The notes beneath the pieces were generated by a model. That model saw only the letters and a list, made by a program, of their open reading frames with translations, ran no database searches and had not been told where the DNA came from. From Marinibactrum halimedae (lineage in GTDB: Bacteria > Pseudomonadota > Gammaproteobacteria > Pseudomonadales > Cellvibrionaceae): DNA of 64,000 nt. The position numbers and the translations under genes were made by a program. The DNA lies in NCBI RefSeq assembly GCF_021234875.1, contig NZ_JAJQVM010000030.1:1-64000 (forward strand), written 5' to 3'. The first letter of the stretch is position 1, and every line of letters starts with the position of its first letter. Shown one piece after another: positions 1 through 8,960 of this stretch.

Positions 1-391
1 ATGTTCATAAGAAAGGGAAACGCAACAAGCCACTGACTTCCAGAGAGCAAAAATCCAACACCAAAAAGTCGAAAGTTAGAGCGCGTGTAGAACATGTATT
101 TGGTTCTATGACCAATGAACAAGGCGGCCTCTATTTTCGAGTTATTGGAATAGAGAGAAATGCGGTGAAGATTGGCATGATGAATATCACGTATAACATG
201 AGACGATTTGTCACGCTATGCGGCCAACGTGCGTCTGGAATATACAAATAGGGAGAAAAAATCATCAAAAGAACGAATTTTTATCCAATATTTTTGTAAA
301 TAAATGCGTAATGATAATTATTTTCGGTAAATGTTCCGGTAGAAAAAATTAGAAAATTATCGCGCTAAAAAAACGAATTTATAGAGGTTCC
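1..391 (+). mobile_element. right end of an IS5-type insertion sequence (boundary approximate)
   Basis: The transposase tail at 3-251 is followed by 140 bp of AT-rich non-coding DNA. I place the right terminus near 384-391, where the sequence reads GAGGTTCCC, because an inverted GGGAACCTC end would be plausible for this family. The left end and any target duplication lie outside the window, so the boundary is a guess. Confidence 0.35.
3..251 (+). CDS. IS5-family transposase, C-terminal part (5' end outside window)
   Basis: An open frame enters from the left edge and ends at TAG 249-251, giving about 82 residues. It contains the end of a DDE transposase: a basic stretch, then RARVEHVFG, which holds the catalytic Glu of the DDE triad, then a GIERNAVKIGMMNITYN-like helix typical of IS5-group enzymes. 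The rest of the gene lies upstream of the window, so whether the element is intact cannot be judged. No internal stop is seen in the visible part. The family call is from motif recognition only. Confidence 0.8.
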   Translation, partial: VHKKGKRNKPLTSREQKSNTKKSKVRARVEHVFGSMTNEQGGLYFRVIGIERNAVKIGMMNITYNMRRFVTLCGQRASGIYK

Positions 392-423
392 CTTCAATAA
401 CTTGCCTAGTTGCTGGGGTGTCT

Positions 424-717
424 ATGTCACTATCTGTTCGGTCGGAAGATAAACGAGTGATGATCGTGCTTGATCGAATTTTTGATTTTTCTGAGGCGAA
501 AACATTTCGTGATGCCTATGTGAAAAATGTGGCTAATGAATATGTTGTTGATTTTCGTAATACCGAATACATAGAAAGTTCTGGGCTTGGTATATTGCTG
601 AATATGTATCGTTATTTTGAAGGAGAGAAGTTGTCATTGATGCTCGTGAATTGTCGACCACAGATAAAGCGAGTTCTTTTAATTTCTCGTTTCGAAAGTA
701 AATTTAAAATATCTTAA
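424..717 (+). CDS. STAS-domain anti-sigma-factor antagonist
   Basis: A 97-residue single-domain STAS protein. It shows the central VVDFRNTEYIESSGLGILL segment, in which the Ser-Ser pair (about residues 53-54) is where SpoIIAA/HsbA-type antagonists are phosphorylated. ATG 424 is preferred over GTG 418 because a GGGG run lies six bases upstream of it. The next gene encodes a phosphatase-kinase of the matching partner-switch family, so this is probably its substrate. In Pseudomonas the comparable HsbA shuttles between the anti-sigma factor FlgM and a diguanylate cyclase; whether that holds here is inference. Confidence 0.85.
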   Translation: MSLSVRSEDKRVMIVLDRIFDFSEAKTFRDAYVKNVANEYVVDFRNTEYIESSGLGILLNMYRYFEGEKLSLMLVNCRPQIKRVLLISRFESKFKIS

Positions 718-839
718 AGGAGCTTTAAGTTTTTAAGTCTTCTTGCTGGGGCTTCTGGATCTAGTTGTGATGGTGAGTGTGTTTTTGGGTGTGAAAGATT
801 TCGAAAGCAAAGAAAATAATCGGAGGCCTATTCTGTTTA

Positions 840-2519
840 ATGTCTATTTATTTTGTTGGTATGAGTGAAGAGGTTTTAGAGTGCCTCTTTTCTAGTTTGA
901 AATCAAAGGGTTTTTTTTGTCAATATCATGATAAACCCGCCGAATTTGTAAAGTCTCTTTCCTCACTTCTGTCTTCCCCTTGTGTTGTTGTGATTCACGC
1001 TGATGATCTAGAGCTTGCACTGGTTTGGTCGAAAGAAATTAAGCGATATTTTTCTCCATTGAAGGTGGCAGTTGTTTTGTTGGTGTCATCGGTGGATTCT
1101 TTGTCGATGGATTTTCTGTCAATGGAGCAATGTTTTCTGCTTGTGGATGATATTTTTGAATATCCTCTAAATGTTGAAGTGGTATCCGCAAAGCTGCAAG
1201 GTATAAGATCCAGAGTTTTAGAGAGTAATGCTTTAGTCGATCAGCTTAAAGAACTGCAATATCGCCATGATCAAGCGGATATAGAAAGAACAATCGTAGA
1301 GAATATATTTGATAATTATTTTGATAACCATATTTGTCGAACCGATAATGTTCGATTTTATTTGTCGCCTAAATCTGTATTTCATGGTGATGTTTTTCTG
1401 AGTGCTTATGGGCCTTATGGGAGTTTGTATCTTCTGGTGGGAGATGTGACTGGCCATGGTTTACCTGCTGCAGTGGGCGCTATTCCAATGTATTCTGCTT
1501 TTAAATGTATGGCGAATAAAGGCATGGCAGTAGGCTTGATTGCTCAGGAATTAAATGAATTATTGAGAAGGCTCCTGCCTGATCACATGATGTTAGCATC
1601 CACTTTGTTGGAAGTCAGTTCAGATGGTACCTGTATTACCTTATGGATGGGAGGTATGCCATCGGCCATTCTTGCAGATAAGCATGGAAAAATAAAACAG
1701 TTATTTGAGTCGAATCATTGTGCTTTATCAGTATTGTCGAAAGAAAAGTTTGATCATAGTGTTTATGTTTGTGATGTTGAAAACGATGATAGACTTTATT
1801 TGTTTACAGATGGTATTGAAGAAAGTCGAAATCAAGACTCTGAGATGTTTGGAGAGGATCGTTTGCATAATTTATTTGATGGCCTTTCTAGTAATATGTT
1901 TGAACGTATTTTAAATACGCTTTATGATTTTTCGGGTGAAGATGACCAAAGTGATGATATCACTTTGGTGGAGGTTATTTGCCACCCAACATCTGAAAAT
2001 TTTATTCAAGATGGTCAGCCCCTTCATTATGAACATGCCATAGAATGGTCTTTGGATGTCACGCTTAAACCTGAAGATTATCGTAAAAGTAACCCGGTAG
2101 CGCAAATTATATTACTGCTACAAAATGCAGTTGGAGTGAATGTGCACCAGGACTTTATTTCGACTATTCTATCGGAACTTTATTCTAATGCTCTGGAGCA
2201 CGGATTATTGTGTTTGAGCTCCTCGATTAAGAGTGGTGATGATGGTTTCTTGAGATACTATCAATTGCGACAAGAACGTCTGGAGCAATTAAAAGAGGGG
2301 GAGATACATATTTCTGTAGTATTTTATCGTGATGAGGGCGAGTTTTACGTGCGGTTTCGCGTAAGTGATAGCGGAAATGGTTTTTCTATAGACGAGCTAC
2401 CCAAATCGGATGACTTGACCGCCAGTGGCAGAGGTATACTTATTGTGAGAGAGTTATGTGAGTCTCTACAATACTTTGATGGGGGTTCTACCGTAGAGGC
2501 CGTATATAAAACTTCATAA
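840..2519 (+). CDS. PP2C (SpoIIE-type) phosphatase with C-terminal anti-sigma kinase domain, HsbR-like
   Basis: A 559-residue regulator in three parts. Residues 1-120 look like a degenerate receiver domain, with no clear acidic pocket. Residues about 160-385 are a SpoIIE-type PP2C phosphatase with metal-binding motifs FHGDVF, GDVTGHG (near residue 200), LFTDGIEE and QSDDIT. Residues about 430-559 are an HATPase_c kinase of the SpoIIAB/RsbW type with N-box LYSNALEHG and ATP-lid motifs DSGNGF and SGRGI. The order matches the HptB-pathway protein HsbR of Pseudomonas. It follows the STAS gene by 122 bp and probably both phosphorylates and dephosphorylates that protein. No hptB or flagellar gene is in the window. 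Confidence 0.85.
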   Translation: MSIYFVGMSEEVLECLFSSLKSKGFFCQYHDKPAEFVKSLSSLLSSPCVVVIHADDLELALVWSKEIKRYFSPLKVAVVLLVSSVDSLSMDFLSMEQCFLLVDDIFEYPLNVEVVSAKLQGIRSRVLESNALVDQLKELQYRHDQADIERTIVENIFDNYFDNHICRTDNVRFYLSPKSVFHGDVFLSAYGPYGSLYLLVGDVTGHGLPAAVGAIPMYSAFKCMANKGMAVGLIAQELNELLRRLLPDHMMLASTLLEVSSDGTCITLWMGGMPSAILADKHGKIKQLFESNHCALSVLSKEKFDHSVYVCDVENDDRLYLFTDGIEESRNQDSEMFGEDRLHNLFDGLSSNMFERILNTLYDFSGEDDQSDDITLVEVICHPTSENFIQDGQPLHYEHAIEWSLDVTLKPEDYRKSNPVAQIILLLQNAVGVNVHQDFISTILSELYSNALEHGLLCLSSSIKSGDDGFLRYYQLRQERLEQLKEGEIHISVVFYRDEGEFYVRFRVSDSGNGFSIDELPKSDDLTASGRGILIVRELCESLQYFDGGSTVEAVYKTS

Positions 2520-2550
2520 AATATATAAGGCTTCATAAAATATACAGGGC
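2511..2550. repeat. direct repeat, about 20-bp unit, over a stop codon
   Basis: Two near-identical units beginning CTTCATAAAATATA lie head to tail. The first contains the TAA stop of the phosphatase-kinase gene. This is one of many locus-specific short tandem duplications in the window. Confidence 0.7.
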
Positions 2551-2603
2551 CTCATAATTTGATACATAGGGTTGGTATGAAAGGCAGAGTTAGGGGTAAG
2601 AGA

Positions 2604-3035
2604 ATGAACATTAAATTAAACATGAGAAAAATAGGTTTCACTGTAGTATGGGTACTGTGCTGTAGTATTTTTACACCTTTGTCGTGCTATGCAAAAGACA
2701 TTTGGAGTGTAAAATTATACTTTGGTCTTTCTATCCCGAAAGGAAATGGTGTTTCGTTAAAACAATGGGAAAGCTTTCAATCGGATGTCATTGCAAAGAA
2801 TTTCAAAGGTTTTAATGTGGTTGATTCTTTGGGTTTTTATGAAGGTGAAAAAGAGCGATCAAAGGTAGTGACGATGCTTGTGATGTCTGTTTCAGACATT
2901 GAAAAGGCAAAAAAAGTGGCAGCAAATTATGCCACTGTATTTGGGCAAGAGTCGGTAATGATGACGGTGAATAAAATTGATGACTTGACCTTTGTTGGTT
3001 CGTCGACTATTGAATCATCGAGTGTAGAGAAGTAG
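2604..3035 (+). CDS. exported DUF3574 protein
   Basis: A 143-residue protein with an N-terminal signal peptide: basic start, a hydrophobic segment VVWVLCCSIFTPL, and a cut near CYA-KD. The mature part matches the DUF3574 pattern: LYFGLSIPKGNGVS near the start, W-x-x-F in the middle, and a C-terminal FGQESVMMTV. The function of this family is unknown; it is exported or a lipoprotein in many proteobacteria. I chose ATG 2604 because an AGGGGTAAG ribosome site lies just upstream; in-frame TTG 2559 and ATG 2577 would add residues before the signal peptide. No lipobox cysteine is obvious. Confidence 0.7.
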   Translation: MNIKLNMRKIGFTVVWVLCCSIFTPLSCYAKDIWSVKLYFGLSIPKGNGVSLKQWESFQSDVIAKNFKGFNVVDSLGFYEGEKERSKVVTMLVMSVSDIEKAKKVAANYATVFGQESVMMTVNKIDDLTFVGSSTIESSSVEK

Positions 3036-3163
3036 AGTGACAAAGATAAGCAGTATTGCAGAAAATGATAAGAAGTTAATAAGAAGGTAGTTGATTAATC
3101 TAGCAGAATTAATTATTCGTGCCTATTTTAAGTATAAAGGCAAAGAGAGGATAAGGGGGAGGG

Positions 3164-4735
3164 ATGAGAGGTTCGTCTCGAAGGCAGTTTGTAAAGTCGG
3201 GTATTGGCAGTGTGATAGGCGCATCGACGATGGCTCCAGCCTTGGTCAGAGGCAGTAGCCGCCCTCAAGTGAGCCATGGCGTTCAGTCTGGAGAGGTGGA
3301 TGCTTCATCGGCTGTATTATGGGCGCGGGCAGATCGATTGGCGGTAATGCAAGTTGACATTTCCCGAGACCTCGATTTTAGTCGTTTTGAGCGTTTGCCA
3401 AAAGTTATTGCGCTGCCTGATTATGATTATGTCGCGAAGCAAAAAGTTCAACATTTGTTATCGGATACAGAGTACTTTTACCGCGTTTCCTTTATTGATA
3501 TCGATAATTCTAAAATTCAATCCAAACCCGTGTTTGGAAGGTTTAAAACTGCCCCTCAGACTCATACAACCGTTCGTTTTGGGTGGGGTGGTGATACGGT
3601 TGGCCAAGGATGGGGGATAGATTTGTCTCGGGGAGGCATGTTGATGTATCAAACATTGTCACAGCAAGGGTTCGATTTCTTTATCCATTCTGGTGATACC
3701 ATTTACGCCGATGGCCCTTTAAAAGAAAGTGTTACTTTGCCCGATGGTTCTCTATGGAAAAACCTCATTACAGAAGAAAAACTAAAAGTAGCAGAGAGTC
3801 AGTCTGAATTTTTTGGTCAATGGAAATACAATTTATTGGATCGTCATGTACGGAATTTTAACGCCAATGTACCGGTGTATTATCAGTGGGATGACCACGA
3901 AGTTGTCAATAATTGGTCGCCAGGAAAAGATCTATCGAGTGATGATCGATATACAGAAAAATCAGTAGCGACCTTGGCAGCACGAGCTGCCAACGCCTTT
4001 CAAGTTATGACCCCAATTGGTTATAACGTTTCTGAGCCGGGAAGAATTTATCGCAGTGTGTCTTATGGGCCTTCATTGGAAATTTTCTTTTTGGATTTAC
4101 GGCGGTATCGTTCTGCCAATAATGAAGGGGTAGAAGCAACGCAGAATGAATCAAGTATTTTACTCGGACGGCGTCAAATAGAATGGTTTAAGTCTGCATT
4201 AAAGCAATCTTCCAGTACTTGGAAAATAATTGCTTCAGATATGCCTCTAGGCTTGATCATTTGGGATAATTGGAAATCGCAGTCAGGCGTGGAGGCTATC
4301 GCTAACGGCAAGCATTCAGAACCATTGGGTCGAGAATTGGAAATTGCTGAGTTATTAGAGTTTATGGCAACAGAGGATATCCGTAACACTGTTTGGTTAA
4401 CAGCAGATGTGCATTATGCTGCTGCTCATTATTACAATCCAAATTCTGCAGTTTTTAAGCGTTTTTTACCTTTTTGGGAATTTGTTGCAGGGCCTCTCCA
4501 TGCCGGCACATTTGCTCCTAATGCTATCGATAAAACCTTTGGGCCAGAGGTGAAATTTACCTCCGCTGCAGACCCTTCTCGTGTGAATTTATCTCCTGAG
4601 GAGGGAAAGCAATTTTTTGGTTTGGTTGAAGTGGATGGCGATTCGCAAGTGATGACGATTCAGCTCAAAAATCGGAATAATGATGTTTTGTATACCCAAG
4701 CATTAACTCCTGACTTTCCGTCTTCCCCCTCCTAA
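3164..4735 (+). CDS. Tat-exported PhoD-type alkaline phosphatase / phosphodiesterase
   Basis: A 523-residue protein. It starts with a twin-arginine signal (SSRRQFVK near residues 4-11 and a hydrophobic stretch to about residue 30). A PhoD N-terminal beta domain spans about 35-125. The PhoD metallophosphatase core has WGGDT, HSGDTIYADGP, the catalytic-site motif YYQWDDHEVVNNW and a late TADVHYAAAHYY. PhoD enzymes are Ca/Fe-dependent, are folded in the cytoplasm and exported by Tat, and release phosphate from mono- or diesters. The gene follows the DUF3574 gene by 128 bp. No Pho box was recognised upstream. Substrate is not predictable from sequence alone. Confidence 0.88.
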   Translation: MRGSSRRQFVKSGIGSVIGASTMAPALVRGSSRPQVSHGVQSGEVDASSAVLWARADRLAVMQVDISRDLDFSRFERLPKVIALPDYDYVAKQKVQHLLSDTEYFYRVSFIDIDNSKIQSKPVFGRFKTAPQTHTTVRFGWGGDTVGQGWGIDLSRGGMLMYQTLSQQGFDFFIHSGDTIYADGPLKESVTLPDGSLWKNLITEEKLKVAESQSEFFGQWKYNLLDRHVRNFNANVPVYYQWDDHEVVNNWSPGKDLSSDDRYTEKSVATLAARAANAFQVMTPIGYNVSEPGRIYRSVSYGPSLEIFFLDLRRYRSANNEGVEATQNESSILLGRRQIEWFKSALKQSSSTWKIIASDMPLGLIIWDNWKSQSGVEAIANGKHSEPLGRELEIAELLEFMATEDIRNTVWLTADVHYAAAHYYNPNSAVFKRFLPFWEFVAGPLHAGTFAPNAIDKTFGPEVKFTSAADPSRVNLSPEEGKQFFGLVEVDGDSQVMTIQLKNRNNDVLYTQALTPDFPSSPS

Positions 4736-4747
4736 TATCCTTCTATT

Positions 4748-4789
4748 TACCTATTACTGTTCCATTGGTAGGCGGGAGAGTAATAGGTA
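4748..4789. terminator. inverted repeat between convergent genes
   Basis: TACCTATTACT and AGTAATAGGTA form a perfect 11-bp inverted repeat with a 20-base loop. It lies between the convergent phoD-like and hydrolase genes. There is no strong T-run directly after it, so it is a probable rather than certain bidirectional terminator. Confidence 0.5.
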
Positions 4790-4839
4790 GCGACGTCTTA
4801 CTATTGTCGAGGATACAGAAATGAAGCCTCATTCATTTT

Positions 4840-5874
4840 TCAGGGGTGAAGACTTTTAGGATTAGAGTAAATAAAGGAAAAAATATGCGGGTAAAGACGC
4901 TCTTGTACTTTTCTACGATCAACCCCCGGCTTATCCTTGCATAATGAAAGACCTTGCGCTTTAAATGTGTGGTCACATGTATCTAGGAAAACAAAATGCC
5001 CTTCATCGCCTTCCAGAGTGACCAATTTAGCTGTTGTGATATGTCGACTGTAAAAGCCTGCATGATGATCAAAAGGTAAGAAATCACTATTGCGTGCGCC
5101 AATAATCAGCACAGGCGTCTTAATGTTAGACAAACTCTCTTTTGTAGCGATATGACCCGCTGCGGGTTCCAATGCTACCGCACGTGCTATACGAGCATCT
5201 ATATGCGAAGCATAGGCTTCTTCAGCAGGCTTGGTGGGTGCGCTATTCTTAGGCAGGTAAGAACACCCCAAATCCCCTTTCGCCTTAGCTGAATCACAGT
5301 AATTAAGCATAAGCAGCGGATTTTGTCTCCCTCCCGCCAGAGCGATTACCGTTGCGCCTCCAGAAGAAAAACCAATGGCAGTCGTGTTGGACCAATCGAT
5401 ATTTCGCTTAAACACTTTACCCGCACTCATTTTGTTTTTTTCTAAAAGATCCAGAGTGGCCGATACTTCTTTTGGCCTACGCCACATCTCCAATACACGA
5501 CGTGCATCCACCTTGTCTTGCCCATAAGCCCAGGACTCGCCATAGTGATTAACCCCGACAGTCACAAAACCTTGTGAAGCCATAGCATAGCCTAACCAAT
5601 TTAACTCGCGTGTCGATCCCATAGCACCATGAGTAAGAACAATCCCCTGATCAAAGCGTGCCTGCTTTGCAATACACAATTGTGCGCCAACACATTTGCG
5701 CTCCGTATTGTATGGATACCAGAATATTAGCTTTAGAGGCTCTTGAGTCTGAGGGTTAATAAAGTCAATTTCTTCACTTTTCACTGAAAAGCTTTTCGTG
5801 CCAGTGCTTGCACTAACAAAACTGACGGACAATAACACACTGAAGAAAACAAGAAGATTGAGGATATGTTTCAT
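4840..5874 (-). CDS. secreted alpha/beta hydrolase (dienelactone-hydrolase / PAF-acetylhydrolase-like)
   Basis: A 344-residue alpha/beta hydrolase with a clear signal peptide (MKHILNLLVFF..., cut after VSA). It shows the oxyanion strand VLTHGAMGS, the nucleophile elbow GFSSGGA (G-x-S-x-G) and a late GDEGHFVF that should carry the catalytic His. Start ATG 5874 has a GGAGAA ribosome site; the upstream in-frame extension to 5943 would bury the signal peptide. It is transcribed away from the two-component pair starting at 6045, which might regulate it (inference from divergence only). Likely a periplasmic ester or amide hydrolase; substrate unknown. Confidence 0.8.
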   Translation of the reverse strand: MKHILNLLVFFSVLLSVSFVSASTGTKSFSVKSEEIDFINPQTQEPLKLIFWYPYNTERKCVGAQLCIAKQARFDQGIVLTHGAMGSTRELNWLGYAMASQGFVTVGVNHYGESWAYGQDKVDARRVLEMWRRPKEVSATLDLLEKNKMSAGKVFKRNIDWSNTTAIGFSSGGATVIALAGGRQNPLLMLNYCDSAKAKGDLGCSYLPKNSAPTKPAEEAYASHIDARIARAVALEPAAGHIATKESLSNIKTPVLIIGARNSDFLPFDHHAGFYSRHITTAKLVTLEGDEGHFVFLDTCDHTFKAQGLSLCKDKPGVDRRKVQERLYPHIFSFIYSNPKSLHP

Positions 5875-6044
5875 AATCGGTTCTCCATGACGTTGATGTA
5901 TAGCGCTACTATAAATGACGTCAGTGAGACAGACAGGTGCCATTAGTCATCCATTTTGACTTGATAAGAAAATGACTTTTGGCACTATGGCAAACGGTTA
6001 ACATTAGCTACACTTCTACCTTTGCGCTGTTCAGGGTATACAAA

Positions 6045-7172
6045 ATGAGTACGCAGACTAATCACATAATTACGATAAGTGGCCTCGTAGCGTGCTTGTT
6101 TGCGTTTGCTGTGGACGTTAGCTTTAGCCATGCACTCATACCGTCTCTTATCGGCCTTTACAGTTACAATATTCTCGCTTTTTTAGTCGCCGTTTACTTT
6201 ACAGATACAAATCAAGCCATCGCAAAAGGCGTTATTTATACGGCTGTTGCAGCTTCTTTGTTGCTGGCTGCACAAAGCTATACTGTAGTATCTCCTATTT
6301 TATTAGTTATATGGGTAACATTTTACCCTATGCTATGGCGACCCCAACAGGCATGGATGTTATTGGTGATAACAAATATCATATTTGTTGTTGTGATAAT
6401 TATGGCAAAACCATTTACTCCGTTATTAATCAATACGTTTTCATTTATTGCTTTTCAATTTTTTGCGATGACAAGTACTCAAACACGCTTGCATGCACAA
6501 TCACAAAAAGCCGCTTTAGAAAAAGCTCACATAGAATTACTAATGATGCAAAATATGCTAAGTGAAAAAACAAAAAGCTCAGAAAGACTGAGAATATCAC
6601 GAGACTTACACGACAGCATTGGTCAAAAGCTAACAGCCATTAGTCTAAACTTAGAATATGCTAAACATAAACCTCCAGAGAGCCTATTAAACTTTATTAA
6701 CGGTCTAAAGGAAGACGTCAATGATGCTTTAAAGGATGTAAGGCGAGTGGTGAGCGAATTTCGTACAAAAGAAAGTATTGATATCACTACCTATATACAA
6801 AAACTCGCGGAAAAAATCGAAGTATTAAAATTTGAGGCGAAAGACAATATTGTATTGAACAACCCAGCGCTGACGGAACAAGTGATTTTTTGCCTACAAG
6901 AAGGGATTAGTAACGCGCTAAGACACGGAAAAGCGGATACAATTATGCTATCGGCTTGCGAAAAAGACAAAAATTATTTCCACATCAATTTAGCCGACAA
7001 TGGGCAATTTAAACTTAACACCTCTACGGATGAAATAGGTGGCAATGGCCTAATCGGCATGAAAGAAAGGCTAAAACCTTACGATGGTAAAGTAGCGCTA
7101 CTCGCCAATACAACAGGCGGCGCAATACTTCAGCTTACTCTGAATACTCGTTATCAAAAGGCATGCATATGA
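6045..7172 (+). CDS. sensor histidine kinase, NarL/DesK (HisKA_3) class
   Basis: A 375-residue membrane kinase. The first 145 residues form several hydrophobic helices, with no sizeable periplasmic sensor, as in DesK-like membrane sensors. A short coiled segment leads to the HisKA_3 dimerisation helix with RDLHDSIGQKL (phospho-His in RDLHDS). Then comes an HATPase_c domain with N-box QEGISNALRHG and a G-rich GGNGLIGMKERL. Start ATG 6045 has AGGGTA upstream; TTG 5979 is an upstream alternative. The stop TGA overlaps the start of the response-regulator gene (ATGA), so the two are translationally coupled. The signal is unknown, possibly membrane state. Confidence 0.88.
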   Translation: MSTQTNHIITISGLVACLFAFAVDVSFSHALIPSLIGLYSYNILAFLVAVYFTDTNQAIAKGVIYTAVAASLLLAAQSYTVVSPILLVIWVTFYPMLWRPQQAWMLLVITNIIFVVVIIMAKPFTPLLINTFSFIAFQFFAMTSTQTRLHAQSQKAALEKAHIELLMMQNMLSEKTKSSERLRISRDLHDSIGQKLTAISLNLEYAKHKPPESLLNFINGLKEDVNDALKDVRRVVSEFRTKESIDITTYIQKLAEKIEVLKFEAKDNIVLNNPALTEQVIFCLQEGISNALRHGKADTIMLSACEKDKNYFHINLADNGQFKLNTSTDEIGGNGLIGMKERLKPYDGKVALLANTTGGAILQLTLNTRYQKACI

Positions 7173-7792
7173 TCAACATAGCAATTATCGATGATCAACC
7201 TATTGTTCGTCAGGGCATTGTTGAATTGATTCATATTAACGATAATTTTAATGTAGTGTTACAGGCAAGCAATGGCGAAGAAGGCTTAAATAAGATTGCA
7301 GATCAGGCTATCGATATCATCATTACAGATATCCAAATGCCAGTGCTGAATGGCATTGCTTTTCTGACACAATTACGCGCATCAGGAAACAACACACCAG
7401 TACTCGTTTTAACGACTTTCGATGATAACGAACTTTTAGTAGAAGCGATTAAAGCTGGATGCAACGGTTTTTTGCTCAAAGATATCACCCTAGAAAAGCT
7501 AAACAACGCAATACAAGCTGTAGCCTCGGGCAGTTATCTTATTGAGCCTCAAACATCTCCATCTGTAGAAGATGTTAATAAACAGTCTATTACACTTACC
7601 GAGAGTATTACTGATACGGAAAAGCAAATATTGCGCTTAGCCGCCGCAGGGTTTAACAATAAGGAAATTGCTTCCTGTATACATTTGGCAGACGGCACTA
7701 TAAAAAACTATGTAAGTAAAATTTTGGAAAAAACACATAGTCGTGATCGAACACAGGCGGTGGTTAAGGCAATTCAATGGGGTATTATTTAA
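7169..7792 (+). CDS. NarL/LuxR-family response regulator
   Basis: A 207-residue regulator. The receiver domain has the acidic pair IIDDQ, the phospho-acceptor Asp in IIITDIQMP, the Thr of LTTFDD and the Lys of FLLKDI. The LuxR-type helix-turn-helix at the C-terminus has a recognition region near FNNKEIASCIHLADGTIKNYVSKIL. ATG 7169 overlaps the kinase stop as ATGA; ATG 7163 is the alternative. It is the cognate partner of the upstream kinase. The nearest divergent gene is the secreted hydrolase at 4840-5874, a candidate target. Confidence 0.9.
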   Translation: MINIAIIDDQPIVRQGIVELIHINDNFNVVLQASNGEEGLNKIADQAIDIIITDIQMPVLNGIAFLTQLRASGNNTPVLVLTTFDDNELLVEAIKAGCNGFLLKDITLEKLNNAIQAVASGSYLIEPQTSPSVEDVNKQSITLTESITDTEKQILRLAAAGFNNKEIASCIHLADGTIKNYVSKILEKTHSRDRTQAVVKAIQWGII

Positions 7793-8265
7793 TAGTTAAA
7801 GTAAGGAATCTTTAAATAAACCTGAGATTAAATATGCCGACTTAAATTCTTTCAGTAGGTAAGTGTTTTTGTCTATTTATGCCAATTTCATGACGGAGCT
7901 TAAGTTTATCAATTTCTTCGCAACCATTTGAACCAAAAAATTATAGCGGCGTCTGATAAGCTGGCGATTTTATTCCATAATTTTTCGAAATTATTGAGTT
8001 CGAGATGTGCCAATTGAAATGAGTTTTTTGTCGATGTTGTTAATGGTGGCTCGTCATTTTTTGGGGCGTTCAAGCTGCCATTCCCCTATTGCTATTCAGT
8101 CGACAGACTGGGTGGCAGTGGGTATCAATATTATTGTTATTAGGCTCTCATATTCCAAATTGAATTTTGATATTCAGTTTCCGTACAGCGATTCCCCTAC
8201 TGAATGTTTTACAAAGGTGCCATACAGTGGCGTTTGAATCGTTATTGGTAAAGGTAGTATATGTG
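7793..8265. other. intergenic, no gene recognised
   Basis: 473 bp, AT-rich. Short open frames here (for example 8007-8237) have no ribosome site or family resemblance. I see no hairpin with a T-run and no repeat. Confidence 0.5.
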
Positions 8266-8643
8266 ATGAGAGAGAGAAATGCGTTGAATCAGCACTTTGC
8301 TTTATGTTTTCGGTCGTTATATCGCATTCCTAAAGTTTTAATAGGGGGTGGGGTTTTGATCAGTGCGCTAAATGTAAATGCCTTAGAATCTCTAGAAGGA
8401 AAAGTGACATTGTTAGAGCCAACTCAGTTACCTAAGGCGCTGAATTTCCAGTTGGATGTTGGAAACGCTCGCTGCCCAGAAAAGACATGGCTTAAGTGGT
8501 CTAATGAGAATGCGGAAAACAATATGGCCATTTACAATACCATGCTTGCCGCGTTTGTAACGGGAAGTACGGTGAGAGTGTATTTGAGTGATGGCTCAGA
8601 ATGTAAAGGGCAGTATTTGCATATTATTCGTGACAAAAAATAG
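8266..8643 (+). CDS. small exported protein of unknown function
   Basis: A 125-residue protein. ATG 8266 (or GTG 8263) follows AAGGTAG. An N-terminal hydrophobic segment (VLIGGGVLISALNVNA, near residues 25-40) looks like a signal peptide. The mature part of about 85 residues has two cysteines placed as in many small secreted proteins: ARCPEKTWLKW early and GSECKGQYLHI at the end, likely a disulfide. The middle YNTMLAAFVTGSTVRVYL resembles a compact beta-rich fold seen in SubB-like small exported proteins, but that is a weak impression. I do not recognise the family, and it has no operon partner. Confidence 0.6.
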   Translation: MRERNALNQHFALCFRSLYRIPKVLIGGGVLISALNVNALESLEGKVTLLEPTQLPKALNFQLDVGNARCPEKTWLKWSNENAENNMAIYNTMLAAFVTGSTVRVYLSDGSECKGQYLHIIRDKK

Positions 8644-8960
8644 TGCCATGTGTGGCACATTATGAATAAAAATTGAATGAAAGCTGAGTGTATTTGAAAA
8701 TTTAATCTATCGGTGAATCAGTTGATGCTCAACCTACCATGAAAGCCTATAAGGTGCGAATGCCCAATGAATTTTCTAACGCAGGAAAAAGAATTTTGAT
8801 ACACAAGATTCCTGGGCAATTCGTTCTCAATGCACAAAATAGGTACGGTGGTACGACGAATGGGCGATGAATAGGTGTGTAGATTGATTTGGCAGAATTT
8901 TAGAGTGAATTAATCAGTACAGCGGCTTAAGCCGCTGTTTGTGTTTCGGGTTGTCAATAA
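8644..8960. other. intergenic with several hairpins
   Basis: 317 bp between convergent genes. GTGCCA-TGTG-TGGCAC at 8643-8658 forms a hairpin right after the exported-protein stop. A longer imperfect inverted pair, CGAATGCCCA near 8757 and TGGGCAATTCG near 8814, encloses about 45 bp. No gene seen. Confidence 0.5.
8919..8938. terminator. 20-bp perfect palindrome, probable terminator
   Basis: ACAGCGGCTTAAGCCGCTGT folds to an 8-bp GC-rich stem with a TTAA loop, followed on the plus strand by TTGTGTTT. It lies just beyond the 3' end of the kinase gene and between convergent genes, so it probably ends transcription from either side. Confidence 0.55.

Noticed and set aside
8007-8237. 76-codon plus-strand frame before the small exported protein
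   Set aside because: No ribosome site, no signal or domain, and it overlaps the leader of the better-supported gene at 8266.
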